The notes under the pieces are model-generated. The model made no database searches and had not been told where the DNA came from. It saw nothing but the letters and a program-made list of their open reading frames with translations. A DNA stretch of 64,000 bases from Gordonibacter pamelaeae. Its GTDB lineage: Bacteria > Actinomycetota > Coriobacteriia > Coriobacteriales > Eggerthellaceae. Shown in pieces: positions 49,809 through 58,934 of the stretch. Location of the stretch: NCBI RefSeq assembly GCF_042665095.1, contig NZ_JBHTBV010000011.1; one strand, given 5' to 3'. Numbering within the stretch: position 1 is the first letter of the stretch; each line of letters starts with the position of its first letter. The position numbers and the translations under genes were made by a program.

Positions 49809-50943
49809 AGCAACCGAAACCGCGCTTGCCTGCATCCGCGAGGAAGTCGAGCGTGCGTTCTCATCGGCGCCTGGCGCCGTGCTCGAAGCCGCGCTCTCCC
49901 GGATCGCGCCCGCAGACGAGTGCGCCCGCGCCGCCGCGTACGCCGCGTGGGACTCCATCGCGCACCCCTTGGGGGGATTGGGCGACTTTGAAGACGCCGT
50001 CGCGTGTATCGCCGCAGCTCAGGGGAGCGCCGAGGTGGCCGAGTTTCCCCGTGCGCTCGCGGTATTCTTCTCCGACAACGGGGTCGTTGCCGAAGGCGTG
50101 TCGCAAAGCGGGCAAGACGTGACGCGAGCCGTCGCGCGCAACATGTGCGAGGGGGCCACGAGCGCCTGCCGCATGGCGGCGTTCGCGGGTGCCGAGGTCG
50201 TGCCCGTCGACGTGGGCATGGCCCGGGGCATAGAAGACGCGCGCATGGTGCGCGCGAACGTGCGGCGGGGGAGCGGCAACATCGCGCACGGCCCCGCTAT
50301 GTCTCGCGATGGGGCCGTGCGCGCGATCGAGGTCGGAATCGCCGTCGCGTGCGGGCTTGCCCGCGCCGGCGTGCGCCTTCTCGCCGCGGGCGAGATGGGC
50401 ATCGGCAACACGACCACCTCGGCGGCGGTGGCCGCAGTGCTCCTCCGGGCGGACGCGCGGAGCTTCGTCGGGCGCGGCGCGGGGCTCTCGGACGCCTCGC
50501 TCGCGCGCAAGCGCGACGTGGTCAAGCGCGCTATCGACGCGAATTCGCCCGATCCCGCCGACCCGATCGACGTGCTCTCGAAGGTGGGCGGCTTCGACAT
50601 CGCGGCGATGTGCGGCTTCTACCTGGGGGCCGCGGCCTCGAAGGCGCCGGCGCTCCTCGACGGGGTCATATCCTGCGCGGCGGCCCTGTGCGCGGCGCGC
50701 CTGTGCCCCAACGCCTTGGGCTACCTCGTGGGCACCCACGCATCAAGCGAACCCGCAAGCCAGGAGCTCCTTCGCGAGCTCGGCATAAAGGCACCCCTCG
50801 ACGCAGGCATGCACTTGGGCGAGGGCGCGGGCGCCATGGCGTATCTGCCCCTTCTGGATTCGGCGCTGCGCGTGTACCGGGATGGGAAGACGTTCACGGC
50901 GACTGGCATGGCTGCTTACGAGCATTTCGAGGCCGGGAAATGA
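49801..50943 (+). CDS. cobT: Nicotinate-nucleotide:dimethylbenzimidazole phosphoribosyltransferase
   Basis: CobT activates the lower-ligand base as its alpha-ribotide. The 380-residue protein has LGDFEDAVACIAAAQ, the FFSDNGVVAEGVSQSGQDVT segment, RGSGNIAHGPAMSRDGAVRA, LAAGEMGIGNTTTSAAVAAV and a late ALYLGEGTGA-equivalent, MHLGEGAGAMAYLPLL, which carries the catalytic Glu. The ATG at 49801 follows AGAGGAGACGGC. Which base it uses (DMB or an adenine-type ligand) cannot be told here; no bluB or bza genes are present. Confidence 0.95.
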   Translation: MAEATETALACIREEVERAFSSAPGAVLEAALSRIAPADECARAAAYAAWDSIAHPLGGLGDFEDAVACIAAAQGSAEVAEFPRALAVFFSDNGVVAEGVSQSGQDVTRAVARNMCEGATSACRMAAFAGAEVVPVDVGMARGIEDARMVRANVRRGSGNIAHGPAMSRDGAVRAIEVGIAVACGLARAGVRLLAAGEMGIGNTTTSAAVAAVLLRADARSFVGRGAGLSDASLARKRDVVKRAIDANSPDPADPIDVLSKVGGFDIAAMCGFYLGAAASKAPALLDGVISCAAALCAARLCPNALGYLVGTHASSEPASQELLRELGIKAPLDAGMHLGEGAGAMAYLPLLDSALRVYRDGKTFTATGMAAYEHFEAGK

Positions 50944-51488
50944 CGGTGACGCTCGTCATCGGCGCCGCCGCGAGCGGCAAGAGCGCCTACGCCGAGTCCC
51001 TGTGCCTCGGGCACGACGGCCCCCGCGTGTACCTGGCAACGATGGAGCCCTTCGGGGGAGAGGGCGCCCGCCGCATCGCGCGCCATCGGGCGCTGCGCGA
51101 GGGCAAGGGGTTTTCCACCCTCGAGCGCACGCGTGACGTGGGCGCCGCAGTGCCCGGGCTTCCGCGCGGCTGCACGCTTCTTTTGGAGGACGTGGGCAAC
51201 CTGGTTGCGAACGAGCTCTTCGCGGAAGGCGGCTTGTCCCCACGTGACCCCGATGCTACGGCGCGCGAGGTGCTCGGAGGCATCGAACGGCTCGCTCAGG
51301 CCGCTGCGTATACGGTGGTGGTCACCGTCGACGTGTTCGCCGATGGGATGCGCTATGATGAGGGGACCGAGGCATGGAGGCGCGCGCTCGCGCGCGTGAA
51401 CGCGGGCGTGGCGGCGCTGGCCGACCGCGCAGTCGAAGTGGTATGCGGGATTCCCGTGTGGATGAAAGGCGAAGGACCTGCAAGGTGA
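50940..51488 (+). CDS. cobU: Adenosylcobinamide kinase/GTP:phosphate guanylyltransferase
   Basis: This 182-residue enzyme phosphorylates adenosylcobinamide and transfers GMP to it. The P-loop reads LVIGAAASGKSAYAESL (GxxxSGKS). The guanylylation region includes RARRI-type IARHRALREGKGF with the histidine, LLLEDVGNLVANELF and the C-terminal VVCGIPVWMKG. Length is normal. ATGA overlap with cobT and GTGA overlap with cobS. A second CobU-like domain is present two genes downstream. Confidence 0.92.
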   Translation: MTVTLVIGAAASGKSAYAESLCLGHDGPRVYLATMEPFGGEGARRIARHRALREGKGFSTLERTRDVGAAVPGLPRGCTLLLEDVGNLVANELFAEGGLSPRDPDATAREVLGGIERLAQAAAYTVVVTVDVFADGMRYDEGTEAWRRALARVNAGVAALADRAVEVVCGIPVWMKGEGPAR

Positions 51489-52252
51489 AGATAGCGGAGG
51501 CGATCGGCGCGGCGTTCGGAACGTTCTCGCGCATCCCCGTCCCGAAATCGGCCTGGACCGATTTCGGGTCAACCCATGCGCTTGCCGCGTTTCCCCTGGT
51601 GGGCCTTGCGGAAGGCTTCCTCATGACGGCGTGGGGGCACATGGCGAACCTGCTCGGCGTGCCCGCGACCATCGTCGCGGCCGTGCTCGTGGCGCTGCCT
51701 GTGGCGGTGACGGGAGGCATCCACCTAGACGGGCTCTGCGACACCTCCGATGCGCTTGCAAGTTGGGCCCCGCGCGAGCGAAAGCTCGAGATCATGCACG
51801 ACCCGCGGGCGGGCGCCTTCGGGGTCATCGGTGTTGTCGTGTACCTTATTCTGCAGTTTTCCCTGTTCACCGCGCTGCCGCTTACGGCGGGGGCGTTCCT
51901 CGCGCTTCTGTGCTCGCTCGTGTTCTCCCGCGCGCTTTCGGGGCTCGCCGTTGAATGCTGGCCTGCCGCGCGGGCGGACGGCATGGCCGCGGGGCTCTCG
52001 CCTGCGAAGAAGCGCGCGGCGATCGTCGTGCCGCTTTGCGCTTTCGCTGCGGCTTCGGCTGCAGGGATGGTCGCGTGCGCTCAGGCCGTCGGCGCCCTTA
52101 TGGCGGTGGCGGGGCTTTTGGCGCTCGCGTGGTACCGCCATGTTGCCCTGGCCCGCTTCGGCGGGGTGACGGGGGATTTGGCCGGATGGTTTCTGCAATG
52201 GGCCGAGCTCGCGATGCTCGCCGTGCTGGTGGCGGGGGGCATGCTCCTATGA
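51485..52252 (+). CDS. cobS: Adenosylcobinamide-GDP ribazoletransferase (cobalamin synthase)
   Basis: This 255-residue membrane enzyme joins adenosylcobinamide-GDP to the alpha-ribotide. Motifs are FGTFSRIPVPKSAW, FPLVGLAEG, the metal-binding GIHLDGLCDTSDALAS and the MHDPRAGAFGVIGVVVY segment. About six transmembrane helices are spread over the chain. The start is GTG at 51485, overlapping the cobU stop. Confidence 0.94.
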   Translation: MKIAEAIGAAFGTFSRIPVPKSAWTDFGSTHALAAFPLVGLAEGFLMTAWGHMANLLGVPATIVAAVLVALPVAVTGGIHLDGLCDTSDALASWAPRERKLEIMHDPRAGAFGVIGVVVYLILQFSLFTALPLTAGAFLALLCSLVFSRALSGLAVECWPAARADGMAAGLSPAKKRAAIVVPLCAFAAASAAGMVACAQAVGALMAVAGLLALAWYRHVALARFGGVTGDLAGWFLQWAELAMLAVLVAGGMLL

Positions 52253-53250
52253 TGCTCGTGGTAGGTGGCGCGCATTCGGGGAAGAGGACCTTCGTGCGCG
52301 AAAAGCTCGGGTTCGCGGCGGACGATTTCGTCGACGCGGCGCAGCTTGCGGAGGGCGGCGTGCCCGCGGCTTTTGCCGGCCGCGTCGCGTACCGTGCTGA
52401 GGAACTCGTACGCGCGCTCGACGCTGACCGGGCGCTCGAGCGGCTGATCGGCTTCGACGCAGTGATTCTGCCCTTGGTCGGCTCGGGGGTCGTCCCCATG
52501 CGTGCGGAAGACGCCCAATGGCGCGAGCGCGCGGGGCGCCTGGGATGCGCGCTCGCTGCGCGCGCCGACGTCGTCGTGCGCATGACGTGCGGGATTCCCC
52601 AGGTTATCAAAGGAAACCTTGCCGATGCGCCTCGAGGGACGCAGGGCGCGGGCGCGCCTTTGGAAGTCGTCTTTGTACGCCATGGTGCCACGGCGGGCAC
52701 GGAAGACCATCGCTACAGCGGGGCGGGCGCCGACGAGCCCCTGTCGAGCGCGGGCGAGCGCGCTTTGCGCGACCTCGCGTGCGATCGTGACGTGTTCCGT
52801 GTTATCACGAGCGGCATGGCCCGCACCGACCAGACGGCGCGCATCCTCTTTCCGAACGCGGAGCTTATGGCGTGCCCCGGTCTGCGCGAGATGGATTTCG
52901 GCGACTTCGAGGGGCGAAGCGCCGCCGAGCTTAAAGAGGATGCGCGCTACCGCGCCTGGGTAGACTCCTGGTGCGAGACGCGCTGCCCGCATGGCGAGGG
53001 CAAGAGCGATTTCACCCGCCGCGTCGTCGCGGCGTTTCGGGAGGTGTGCGAATCGGAGCGCGCCCAGGGGAGTGGGCGCGCCGTCTTCGTCGTTCACGCG
53101 GGTACCGTGAAAGCGCTGCTCTCCGAGCTAGCTGTCCCGAAAATGGGATACTTCGACGTGCATACCGAGCCGGGTGGCGCATGGGCCGCCACCTGGGATG
53201 GGCGCTGCCTTCGCGACGTTCGCCCCGCTTCGGGGGGCGATGCCCGGTGA
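52249..53250 (+). CDS. CobU-like domain fused to alpha-ribazole phosphatase (CobC-type)
   Basis: This 333-residue two-domain protein has residues 1-135 resembling CobU, with the P-loop LVVGGAHSGKRTFVREKL and the closing VVVRMTCGIPQVIKGN that parallels VVCGIPVWMKG of the real CobU upstream. The middle catalytic region is shortened, so kinase activity is doubtful. Residues about 145-330 are a histidine phosphatase: VVFVRHGATAG with the nucleophile histidine, SGMARTDQTARIL, LREMDFGDFEGRS and FVVHAGTVKALLSEL. This removes the 5'-phosphate from alpha-ribazole phosphate or adenosylcobalamin phosphate. The combination is unusual. Confidence 0.87.
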   Translation: MMLVVGGAHSGKRTFVREKLGFAADDFVDAAQLAEGGVPAAFAGRVAYRAEELVRALDADRALERLIGFDAVILPLVGSGVVPMRAEDAQWRERAGRLGCALAARADVVVRMTCGIPQVIKGNLADAPRGTQGAGAPLEVVFVRHGATAGTEDHRYSGAGADEPLSSAGERALRDLACDRDVFRVITSGMARTDQTARILFPNAELMACPGLREMDFGDFEGRSAAELKEDARYRAWVDSWCETRCPHGEGKSDFTRRVVAAFREVCESERAQGSGRAVFVVHAGTVKALLSELAVPKMGYFDVHTEPGGAWAATWDGRCLRDVRPASGGDAR

Positions 53251-54224
53251 TGACGATTCTTGCCGTCGCCGCCGGGTTCGCGGCCGACCTTGCCTTCGGC
53301 GACCCGCGCTGGCTTCCCCATCCCGTCGTCGCCATGGGGCGCGCGATCACGTGGGCCGAAGGCCGCCTGCGGGGCGCATTCCCGCAAACGTCCGCGGGCA
53401 CGCGCGCCGCAGGGCTTGTGCTCGCCGTGGCGCTTCCGCTTGCGTGTGGGCTTTTGACCTGGGGAATCCTGCATCTTTGCGGCATGGTTCACTCCGGCTT
53501 GCGCTTCGTGGCCGAGGCATGGGCGAGCTATCAGATTCTCGCGGCATGCGAGCTGCGCCGCCAGAGCCTGGCCGTGGCCCGCGCGTTCTCGAAGGGCGGC
53601 CTTGTCGCGGCGCGCGAAGCCGTCGGGCTCATCGTGGGACGCGACACGTCTGTTCTCGACGAGCAGGGCGTCGCGCGCGCCGTCGTGGAAACGGTGGCGG
53701 AGAACGCGAGCGACGGCGTCATCGCGCCGCTTTTCTACCTTATGATCGGGGGTGCGCCCTTGGGCATGGCGTACAAGGCGGTGAACACGCTCGACAGCAT
53801 GGTGGGCTACAAAAACGAGCGCTACATCGACTTCGGCTGCGCCTCGGCGCGCCTCGACGATGCGGCGAACTGGATTCCCTCGCGCTTATCGGCCCTGCTC
53901 ATGATCGCCGTGTGCCCGATCGTCGGGCTCGACGCGCGCGGGGCGGCGCGCATCTGGCGCCGCGACAGGCGTCGCCATGCGAGCCCGAACGCGGCGCAGA
54001 CCGAGTCAGCGTGCGCGGGCGCGCTCGGGCTGCGCCTGGCAGGACCCGCGGTGTATTTCGGCAAGCTCGTTGAGAAACCGACGATAGGCGACGCGTCCCG
54101 CGAAATCGAGTGGGGCGACATCGCCCGGGCGACAAGGCTCATGCTCGCCGCGTCCGTATGCGCGCTCGTCGTCTTCGGCGCCGCGCGCGCGGCGGTCGTG
54201 CTCGCCGTGGGGGCGATGGCGTGA
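53250..54224 (+). CDS. cbiB: Cobinamide-phosphate synthase CbiB
   Basis: This 324-residue integral membrane enzyme attaches aminopropanol phosphate to adenosylcobyric acid. Motifs are DLAFGDPRWLPHPVVAMGRA, VGRDTSVLDEQGVARAVVET, VAENASDGVIAPLFYLMIGG and YKAVNTLDSMVGYKNERYID. About five hydrophobic segments are visible. The ATG at 53250 overlaps the previous stop (TGATG); a GTG one codon earlier is possible. Confidence 0.95.
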   Translation: MTILAVAAGFAADLAFGDPRWLPHPVVAMGRAITWAEGRLRGAFPQTSAGTRAAGLVLAVALPLACGLLTWGILHLCGMVHSGLRFVAEAWASYQILAACELRRQSLAVARAFSKGGLVAAREAVGLIVGRDTSVLDEQGVARAVVETVAENASDGVIAPLFYLMIGGAPLGMAYKAVNTLDSMVGYKNERYIDFGCASARLDDAANWIPSRLSALLMIAVCPIVGLDARGAARIWRRDRRRHASPNAAQTESACAGALGLRLAGPAVYFGKLVEKPTIGDASREIEWGDIARATRLMLAASVCALVVFGAARAAVVLAVGAMA

Positions 54225-55444
54225 GGGAAGACCACGCCGCGCCCCGGGCTGCTGGGGGGATCCTGCGCGCCCGTGCGCATGGGGGCAGCGCGCAATCGCT
54301 CGGCATCGCTTGCGAAGGGGGCGCCTCCGACCTCATTGACTTCTCGGTGAACGTGAATCCGGCAGGCCCCTCGCCGCGCGCCGTCGCCGCAGCTTGCAAG
54401 GCGCTTTCTCGAATCGACGCCTACCCCGATAGGGAAAGCCTCGCCCTCGTTCGCGCCCTAGCGCGCGCCCAGGGCGTTCCCGAAGATGCTATCGTCTGCG
54501 GCGCGGGCGCGTCCGACATCATCTGGCGGCTCGCCGCGGCGGTGCGCCCGAAACGCATCGTCGTGTGCGCGCCGACGTTCTCTGAATATGCGGAGGCGGC
54601 ATCGTACTACGGCGCATGCGTGCAGGAGTTCCCGCTCTCCGAAGCGGACGGCTTCGACGTGCCCGCCTCCTTCGCCCGCGCGATCGAGGGGCCGGGAGAT
54701 GTGGCGTACCTCTGCAATCCGAACAACCCGACGGGGCGCCTCGTCGACCCCCGCGTGATCGATGCCGCGGCTTGCCGCTGCGAGCAGGCGGGCGCGCTGC
54801 TCGTCGTGGACGAGTGCTTCCTCGGATTTGCGCCCGACGCCCGCGAAAGGAGCGTGGCCGCACGCGCCGCGTGTTCGCGCCATGTGGCCGTGCTCTCCGC
54901 GTTCACCAAACTCTACGGAATGGCGGGGTTGCGGTTGGGATATCTGATCAGCGGAAACGCCCAACTCATCGAGGGGATTCGCCGGGCGGGGCAGGCGTGG
55001 CCCGTCTCCTCGGTCGCCGAGGCTGCGGGCATCGCCGCCCTGGAAGACGTCGAATACGTCTCGCGCACGCGCGATGTATTGGCGGGCGAGCGAGCGTGGC
55101 TTTCCCACGAGCTCTCCTCGCTCGGGCTTTCCGTCGTGCCGTCGGATGCGAACTTCCTTTTAGTCCGCACGCCGGCGAAAGACATCCCCGAGCGCCTGTA
55201 TAATCAGGGGGTTTTGGTCCGCACGTGCGACTCGTTTTCGGTACTGTCCCGTTTCTGGTGCCGCGTCGCGGTGCGCACGCGCAAGGAGAACGCTCGGCTT
55301 GCGATGGCGTTCAGCCGCGCGCTTCGGGCGGAAGGCGCATCGGGCGAAGGCGAACCCGACGAACGGGGCGGCGCTTCTTGCAGCGGCGCTATGGCGGGCG
55401 CGGATGGCCGAGGCTCGGCGAAGGAGGTCGATACCCGTGGGTAG
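54221..55444 (+). CDS. cobD: L-threonine-O-3-phosphate decarboxylase
   Basis: This 407-residue PLP enzyme of the aminotransferase class I/II fold (HisC-like) makes (R)-1-amino-2-propanol phosphate for CbiB. Key phrases are IDFSVNVNPAGPSP, CGAGASDIIWRLAAAVRPKR, YLCNPNNPTGRLVDP, LLVVDECFLGFAPDARERS and the PLP lysine in LSAFTKLYGMAGLRLGYLI. Histidinol-phosphate aminotransferase is the alternative, but position after cbiB decides for CobD. An Ala/Gly-rich tail of about 40 residues overlaps the cbiP start. The GTG at 54221 overlaps the cbiB stop. Confidence 0.9.
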   Translation: MREDHAAPRAAGGILRARAHGGSAQSLGIACEGGASDLIDFSVNVNPAGPSPRAVAAACKALSRIDAYPDRESLALVRALARAQGVPEDAIVCGAGASDIIWRLAAAVRPKRIVVCAPTFSEYAEAASYYGACVQEFPLSEADGFDVPASFARAIEGPGDVAYLCNPNNPTGRLVDPRVIDAAACRCEQAGALLVVDECFLGFAPDARERSVAARAACSRHVAVLSAFTKLYGMAGLRLGYLISGNAQLIEGIRRAGQAWPVSSVAEAAGIAALEDVEYVSRTRDVLAGERAWLSHELSSLGLSVVPSDANFLLVRTPAKDIPERLYNQGVLVRTCDSFSVLSRFWCRVAVRTRKENARLAMAFSRALRAEGASGEGEPDERGGASCSGAMAGADGRGSAKEVDTRG

Positions 55445-56936
55445 GGCGAAGCCCATCATGATCCAGGGCACCATGTCGAACGCGGGGAAGAGCCTGCTTG
55501 CGGCGGGGCTGTGCCGCGTGCTTTCGCAGGACGGCCTGCGCGTGACTCCCTTCAAGAGCCAGAACATGGCGCTCAACAGCGGTGTCACGGCCGACGGACT
55601 CGAGATGGGGCGCGCCCAGATCATGCAGGCCGAGGCGTGCGGCATCGCGCCCGACGTGCGCATGAACCCCATCTTGCTCAAGCCCGAAAGCGACCACCGA
55701 AGCCAGCTCATCGTGGCCGGCAAGGCGCAGGGAGCCTTCGCTGCGAGGGACTACTTCGCGCGAAAGAAGGCGCTCATGCCGCAGATTTTGGAGGCGTTCG
55801 ATTCGCTCGCGGAGGAAAACGACGTCATCGTCATCGAGGGCGCCGGCAGCCCCGCCGAAATCAACCTTGCCGAAAACGACATCGTCAACATGGGGCTCGC
55901 GCGCGCCGTGTCCTCCCCCGTGCTGCTCGCGGGCGACATCGACCCAGGCGGGGTGTTTGCCCAGCTCTACGGCACGGTCGCGCTCCTTGCGCCCGAGGAC
56001 CGCGCGCTTTTGCGGGGGCTTGTGGTGAACAAGTTCCGCGGCGATGTGGAAATCCTGCGCCCGGGTTTGGCCCCGCTCGAGAAGATGTGCGGGGTTCCCG
56101 TCGTGGGGGTCGTGCCGTATCTTACGCTCGACCTGGACGACGAGGACTCGCTCGCGCCGCGCCTATCTGCCCGCGAGGCGCGCGGCGTCATCGACGTCGC
56201 CGTCGTGCGCCTTCCGCATCTGTCGAACTTCACCGACTTCGACCCGCTTTCGCGCGTGCCCGGCGTGGGCGTGCGCTACGTTTCCTCGACGACCGATCTG
56301 GGCCGACCCGACCTGGTGGTGCTCCCCGGCTCGAAGACCACGCTCGACGACGCGCGCTGGCTTGCGGCTAGCGGCATCGGAGCCTGTGTACGCGCGCTTT
56401 CGGGCGCGGGCACGCCGGTGCTCGGCATATGCGGAGGCTACCAGCTTTTGGGAGACGAGCTTTCCGACCCGCACGGCAGGGAAGGCGCTGGCACTGCGCG
56501 CGGGCTCGGGCTCATCCCCGCAAGTACGGTGTTCAAGGAGGAAAAGCGCCTCGCCCGGTCGGAGCTGCGCATCACGGGCGCCCAAGGCGCGTTCTCGGTG
56601 TGGAACGGCATGACGGCGCGCGGGTACGAGATTCACGACGGCGAAACGACCGTCTCCTGCGCCCCTGCGGGCACGATTGGCGGCAAACCGGAAGGCGCGG
56701 CCTGCGGAAACGTGTTCGGAACCTATCTCCACGGCCTGTTCGACGAACCGGGGGTGGCGCTCGCCCTCGCGCGCTCGCTCGCGCGCATGCGCGGCCTGCC
56801 CGAGAGCGTCGTGGGTGCTGCGGGCGCGGCGTCCGCGGCCGATCACCGTGCGCGCGAGTTCGACCGCCTGGCCGACGCCGTGCGCGGGGCGCTCGACATG
56901 GAGTATGTCTACCGCATCATCGAGGAGGGCGTATGA
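55437..56936 (+). CDS. cbiP: Cobyric acid synthase CbiP
   Basis: This 499-residue enzyme performs four glutamine-dependent amidations (b, d, e, g). The N-terminal domain has IMIQGTMSNAGKSLLAAGLC and the FKSQNMALNSGV motif, then VIEGAGSPAEINL. The C-terminal glutaminase has the cysteine in VLGICGGYQLLG and the late histidine in GTYLHGLFDEPG. The GTG at 55437 has AAGGAGG eight bases upstream and lies inside the cobD tail. It overlaps the adenosyltransferase gene by four bases. Confidence 0.95.
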   Translation: MGRAKPIMIQGTMSNAGKSLLAAGLCRVLSQDGLRVTPFKSQNMALNSGVTADGLEMGRAQIMQAEACGIAPDVRMNPILLKPESDHRSQLIVAGKAQGAFAARDYFARKKALMPQILEAFDSLAEENDVIVIEGAGSPAEINLAENDIVNMGLARAVSSPVLLAGDIDPGGVFAQLYGTVALLAPEDRALLRGLVVNKFRGDVEILRPGLAPLEKMCGVPVVGVVPYLTLDLDDEDSLAPRLSAREARGVIDVAVVRLPHLSNFTDFDPLSRVPGVGVRYVSSTTDLGRPDLVVLPGSKTTLDDARWLAASGIGACVRALSGAGTPVLGICGGYQLLGDELSDPHGREGAGTARGLGLIPASTVFKEEKRLARSELRITGAQGAFSVWNGMTARGYEIHDGETTVSCAPAGTIGGKPEGAACGNVFGTYLHGLFDEPGVALALARSLARMRGLPESVVGAAGAASAADHRAREFDRLADAVRGALDMEYVYRIIEEGV

Positions 56937-57448
56937 TCCACGTGTATCATGGCGACGGCAAAGGCAAGACCACGGCGGCGATGGGCCTCGCCCTTCGCAT
57001 GCTCGCCGCAGGCCGCCGCGTCGTCGTCGTGCAGTTCCTGAAAGACGGCGAAAGCGGGGAGGCGCGCCTGCTCGCCGAGCATTTCGGCGTGCCCGTGTTC
57101 GCGGGGAAGGCGTCGGACAAGTTTACCTGGTCGATGACGTCGGAAGAACTTGCCGCGACGTGCGAGCTGCACGATGGGAACCTCGCTTCCGCGCTCGCCG
57201 AGCTCGAGGGCGCGCAGGAGGGGCTGCTCGTGCTCGACGAGGCGCTCGACGCGCTTTCGAAGGGGCTTGTCGACGAGGCGCTCGTGGACCGCGCGCTCGA
57301 TATGTCCGCGCGCGGCGTCGAAGTAGCGCTCACCGGGCGCGCGCCTTCCCGCAAGATCGTGGAGAAGGCCGACTACATAACCAAGATGCGGTGCGAGAAA
57401 CACCCCTACGAGCAGGGGATATGTGCAAGGGAAGGAGTGGAGTACTAG
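56933..57448 (+). CDS. cobA: Cob(I)yrinic acid a,c-diamide adenosyltransferase (CobA/BtuR)
   Basis: This 171-residue P-loop enzyme adds the 5'-deoxyadenosyl group to Co(I) corrinoids. The P-loop is HVYHGDGKGKTTAAMGLALR. Further family features are VVVVQFLKDGESGEARLL, LLVLDEALDAL and ALTGRAPSRKIVEKADYI. It starts with an ATGA-type overlap on cbiP and ends one base before cbiC. Confidence 0.95.
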   Translation: MIHVYHGDGKGKTTAAMGLALRMLAAGRRVVVVQFLKDGESGEARLLAEHFGVPVFAGKASDKFTWSMTSEELAATCELHDGNLASALAELEGAQEGLLVLDEALDALSKGLVDEALVDRALDMSARGVEVALTGRAPSRKIVEKADYITKMRCEKHPYEQGICAREGVEY

Positions 57449-58090
57449 ATGGATTCCAAGGAGATGGCGCCCGGCGACATCGAGCGGCGCAGCTTCGAGA
57501 TCATCACCGAAGAGCTCGGCGGCCGCACGTTCCCGCCGCTCGAAGAGCCCGTCGTGAAGCGCGTCATCCACACCACTGCCGACTTCTCGTACGCCGATTC
57601 CCTCGTGTTCACCCATGACGCTGCGCACTGCGCGCTCGACGCACTGCGCGCAGGGGCCACGGTGCTCACCGACACGAACATGGCGCTCGCAGGCATAAGC
57701 AAGCCCGCGCTCGCGAAGCTCGGCTGCAAGGCCGTGTGCTACATGGCCGACCCTGATGTCGCCGCGGCTGCGCGCGCCGCGGGCACGACTCGCGCCGTTG
57801 CGAGCATGGACAAAGCTTGCGGCATCGAGGGTCCGCTCATCGTGGCCGTCGGCAACGCTCCCACAGCACTTCTGCGCCTCGCCGAGCTCATGGACGCGGG
57901 GAAGATCGCGCCCGCGCTCGTCGTTGGGGTGCCGGTCGGGTTTGTGAACGTGGTCGAGGCGAAAGAGGAGCTACTCGCGCGACGCGTGCCGGCCATCGTC
58001 GCGAGGGGTCGCAAGGGCGGCTCGACCGTGGCGGCCGCCATTATGAACGCGCTGCTCTACCAGATCACGCGCCCAGGCGGCCCGAAGTGA
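57449..58090 (+). CDS. cbiC: Cobalt-precorrin-8 methylmutase
   Basis: This 213-residue enzyme moves the methyl group from C11 to C12, yielding cobyrinic acid. Motifs are IERRSFEIITEELG, the catalytic histidine in RVIHTTADFSYADSLVF, VLTDTNMALAGISKPAL and VVGVPVGFVNVVEAKEEL. GGAAGGAG precedes the ATG. The last codons overlap cbiJ by four bases. Confidence 0.95.
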   Translation: MDSKEMAPGDIERRSFEIITEELGGRTFPPLEEPVVKRVIHTTADFSYADSLVFTHDAAHCALDALRAGATVLTDTNMALAGISKPALAKLGCKAVCYMADPDVAAAARAAGTTRAVASMDKACGIEGPLIVAVGNAPTALLRLAELMDAGKIAPALVVGVPVGFVNVVEAKEELLARRVPAIVARGRKGGSTVAAAIMNALLYQITRPGGPK

Positions 58091-58860
58091 CGGCGCCCGC
58101 ATCCGCGCCGGCGCTGCGCATCTTCGCCGGCACCACCGAGGGCCGCCTTCTGTGCGAATGGGCGAGCGGGGCGGGCATCCCCACCCGTGCCTACGCGGCA
58201 ACCGAGTACGGAGGCGAGCTTTTGGGCGAGCTTCCGGGTATCGAGGTGCATGCGGGCAGGCTCGACGAGGCCGACATGGAGCGCGAGCTTTCCGGCGCGC
58301 GCATCATCGTCGACGCCACGCACCCCTTCGCTACGCTCGCAAGCGGCAACATCCGGGCCGCTTCGCTCGCCGTGGGTGCACGATGCCTGCGCCTTGCGCG
58401 CCCGGCCGAGGCGCTGCCCAAAGGCGTCGTGTCGGTCGCGTCGATCGCCTGCGCGGCGCGCTTTCTCTCCGAGAACCCGGGTCGCGCGCTTCTCACGACG
58501 GGGAGCAAGGAGCTTGCTCCCTACACGCGCGTCGCCGATTTCGCGGAGCGCTTCTTCGTGCGCGTGCTCCCGCTGCCCGGCGCTATAACGAAGTGCATCG
58601 ACGCGGGGTTTTCTCCGTCGCACGTCATCGGCATGCAGGGGCCCTTCACCCGCGAGCTCAACGAGGCGATGCTTCGGCAGGTGGGTGCCCAGTGGCTTGT
58701 GACCAAGGACTCGGGAACCGTAGGCGGCACGGCCGAGAAGCTCGCCGCCGCGCGCGACGCGGGAGCGCGCTGCATCGTGGTCGCCCGTCCCGCCGAGGGA
58801 GGCGGGGCCCTTTCGCTTCGGGAAGTGGAAGACGCGCTCTTACGGGAGTTCGCGCGCTAG
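58087..58860 (+). CDS. cbiJ: Cobalt-precorrin-6A reductase
   Basis: This 257-residue NAD(P)H-dependent reductase is the last gene of the operon. Motifs are LRIFAGTTEGRLLCEWASGA, IIVDATHPFATLASGNIR, LTTGSKELAPYTR, MQGPFTRELNEAMLRQ and VTKDSGTVGGTAEKL, characteristic of CbiJ/CobK. The start is a GTG overlapping the cbiC stop. No terminator is evident after it; IS21 sequence begins about 20 bases later, so the insertion may have replaced the native 3' region. Confidence 0.94.
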   Translation: MTAPASAPALRIFAGTTEGRLLCEWASGAGIPTRAYAATEYGGELLGELPGIEVHAGRLDEADMERELSGARIIVDATHPFATLASGNIRAASLAVGARCLRLARPAEALPKGVVSVASIACAARFLSENPGRALLTTGSKELAPYTRVADFAERFFVRVLPLPGAITKCIDAGFSPSHVIGMQGPFTRELNEAMLRQVGAQWLVTKDSGTVGGTAEKLAAARDAGARCIVVARPAEGGGALSLREVEDALLREFAR

Positions 58861-58877
58861 GCGCTCGCCGCGCCTGC

Positions 58878-58934
58878 TGTATTCGCTACGATAAAACTCG
58901 ACACATCGCTACGTAGGATTTCGACACTTCGCTA
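58878..58934. repeat. Left terminal repeats of the IS21-family element
   Basis: TCGACACATCGCTA (58898-58911) and TCGACACTTCGCTA (58921-58934) are near-identical direct repeats. A partial copy, TTCGCTA, is at 58882-58888, and a TGT end is at 58878. IS21-type elements carry such repeated transposase-binding sites at their tips. Confidence 0.65.
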
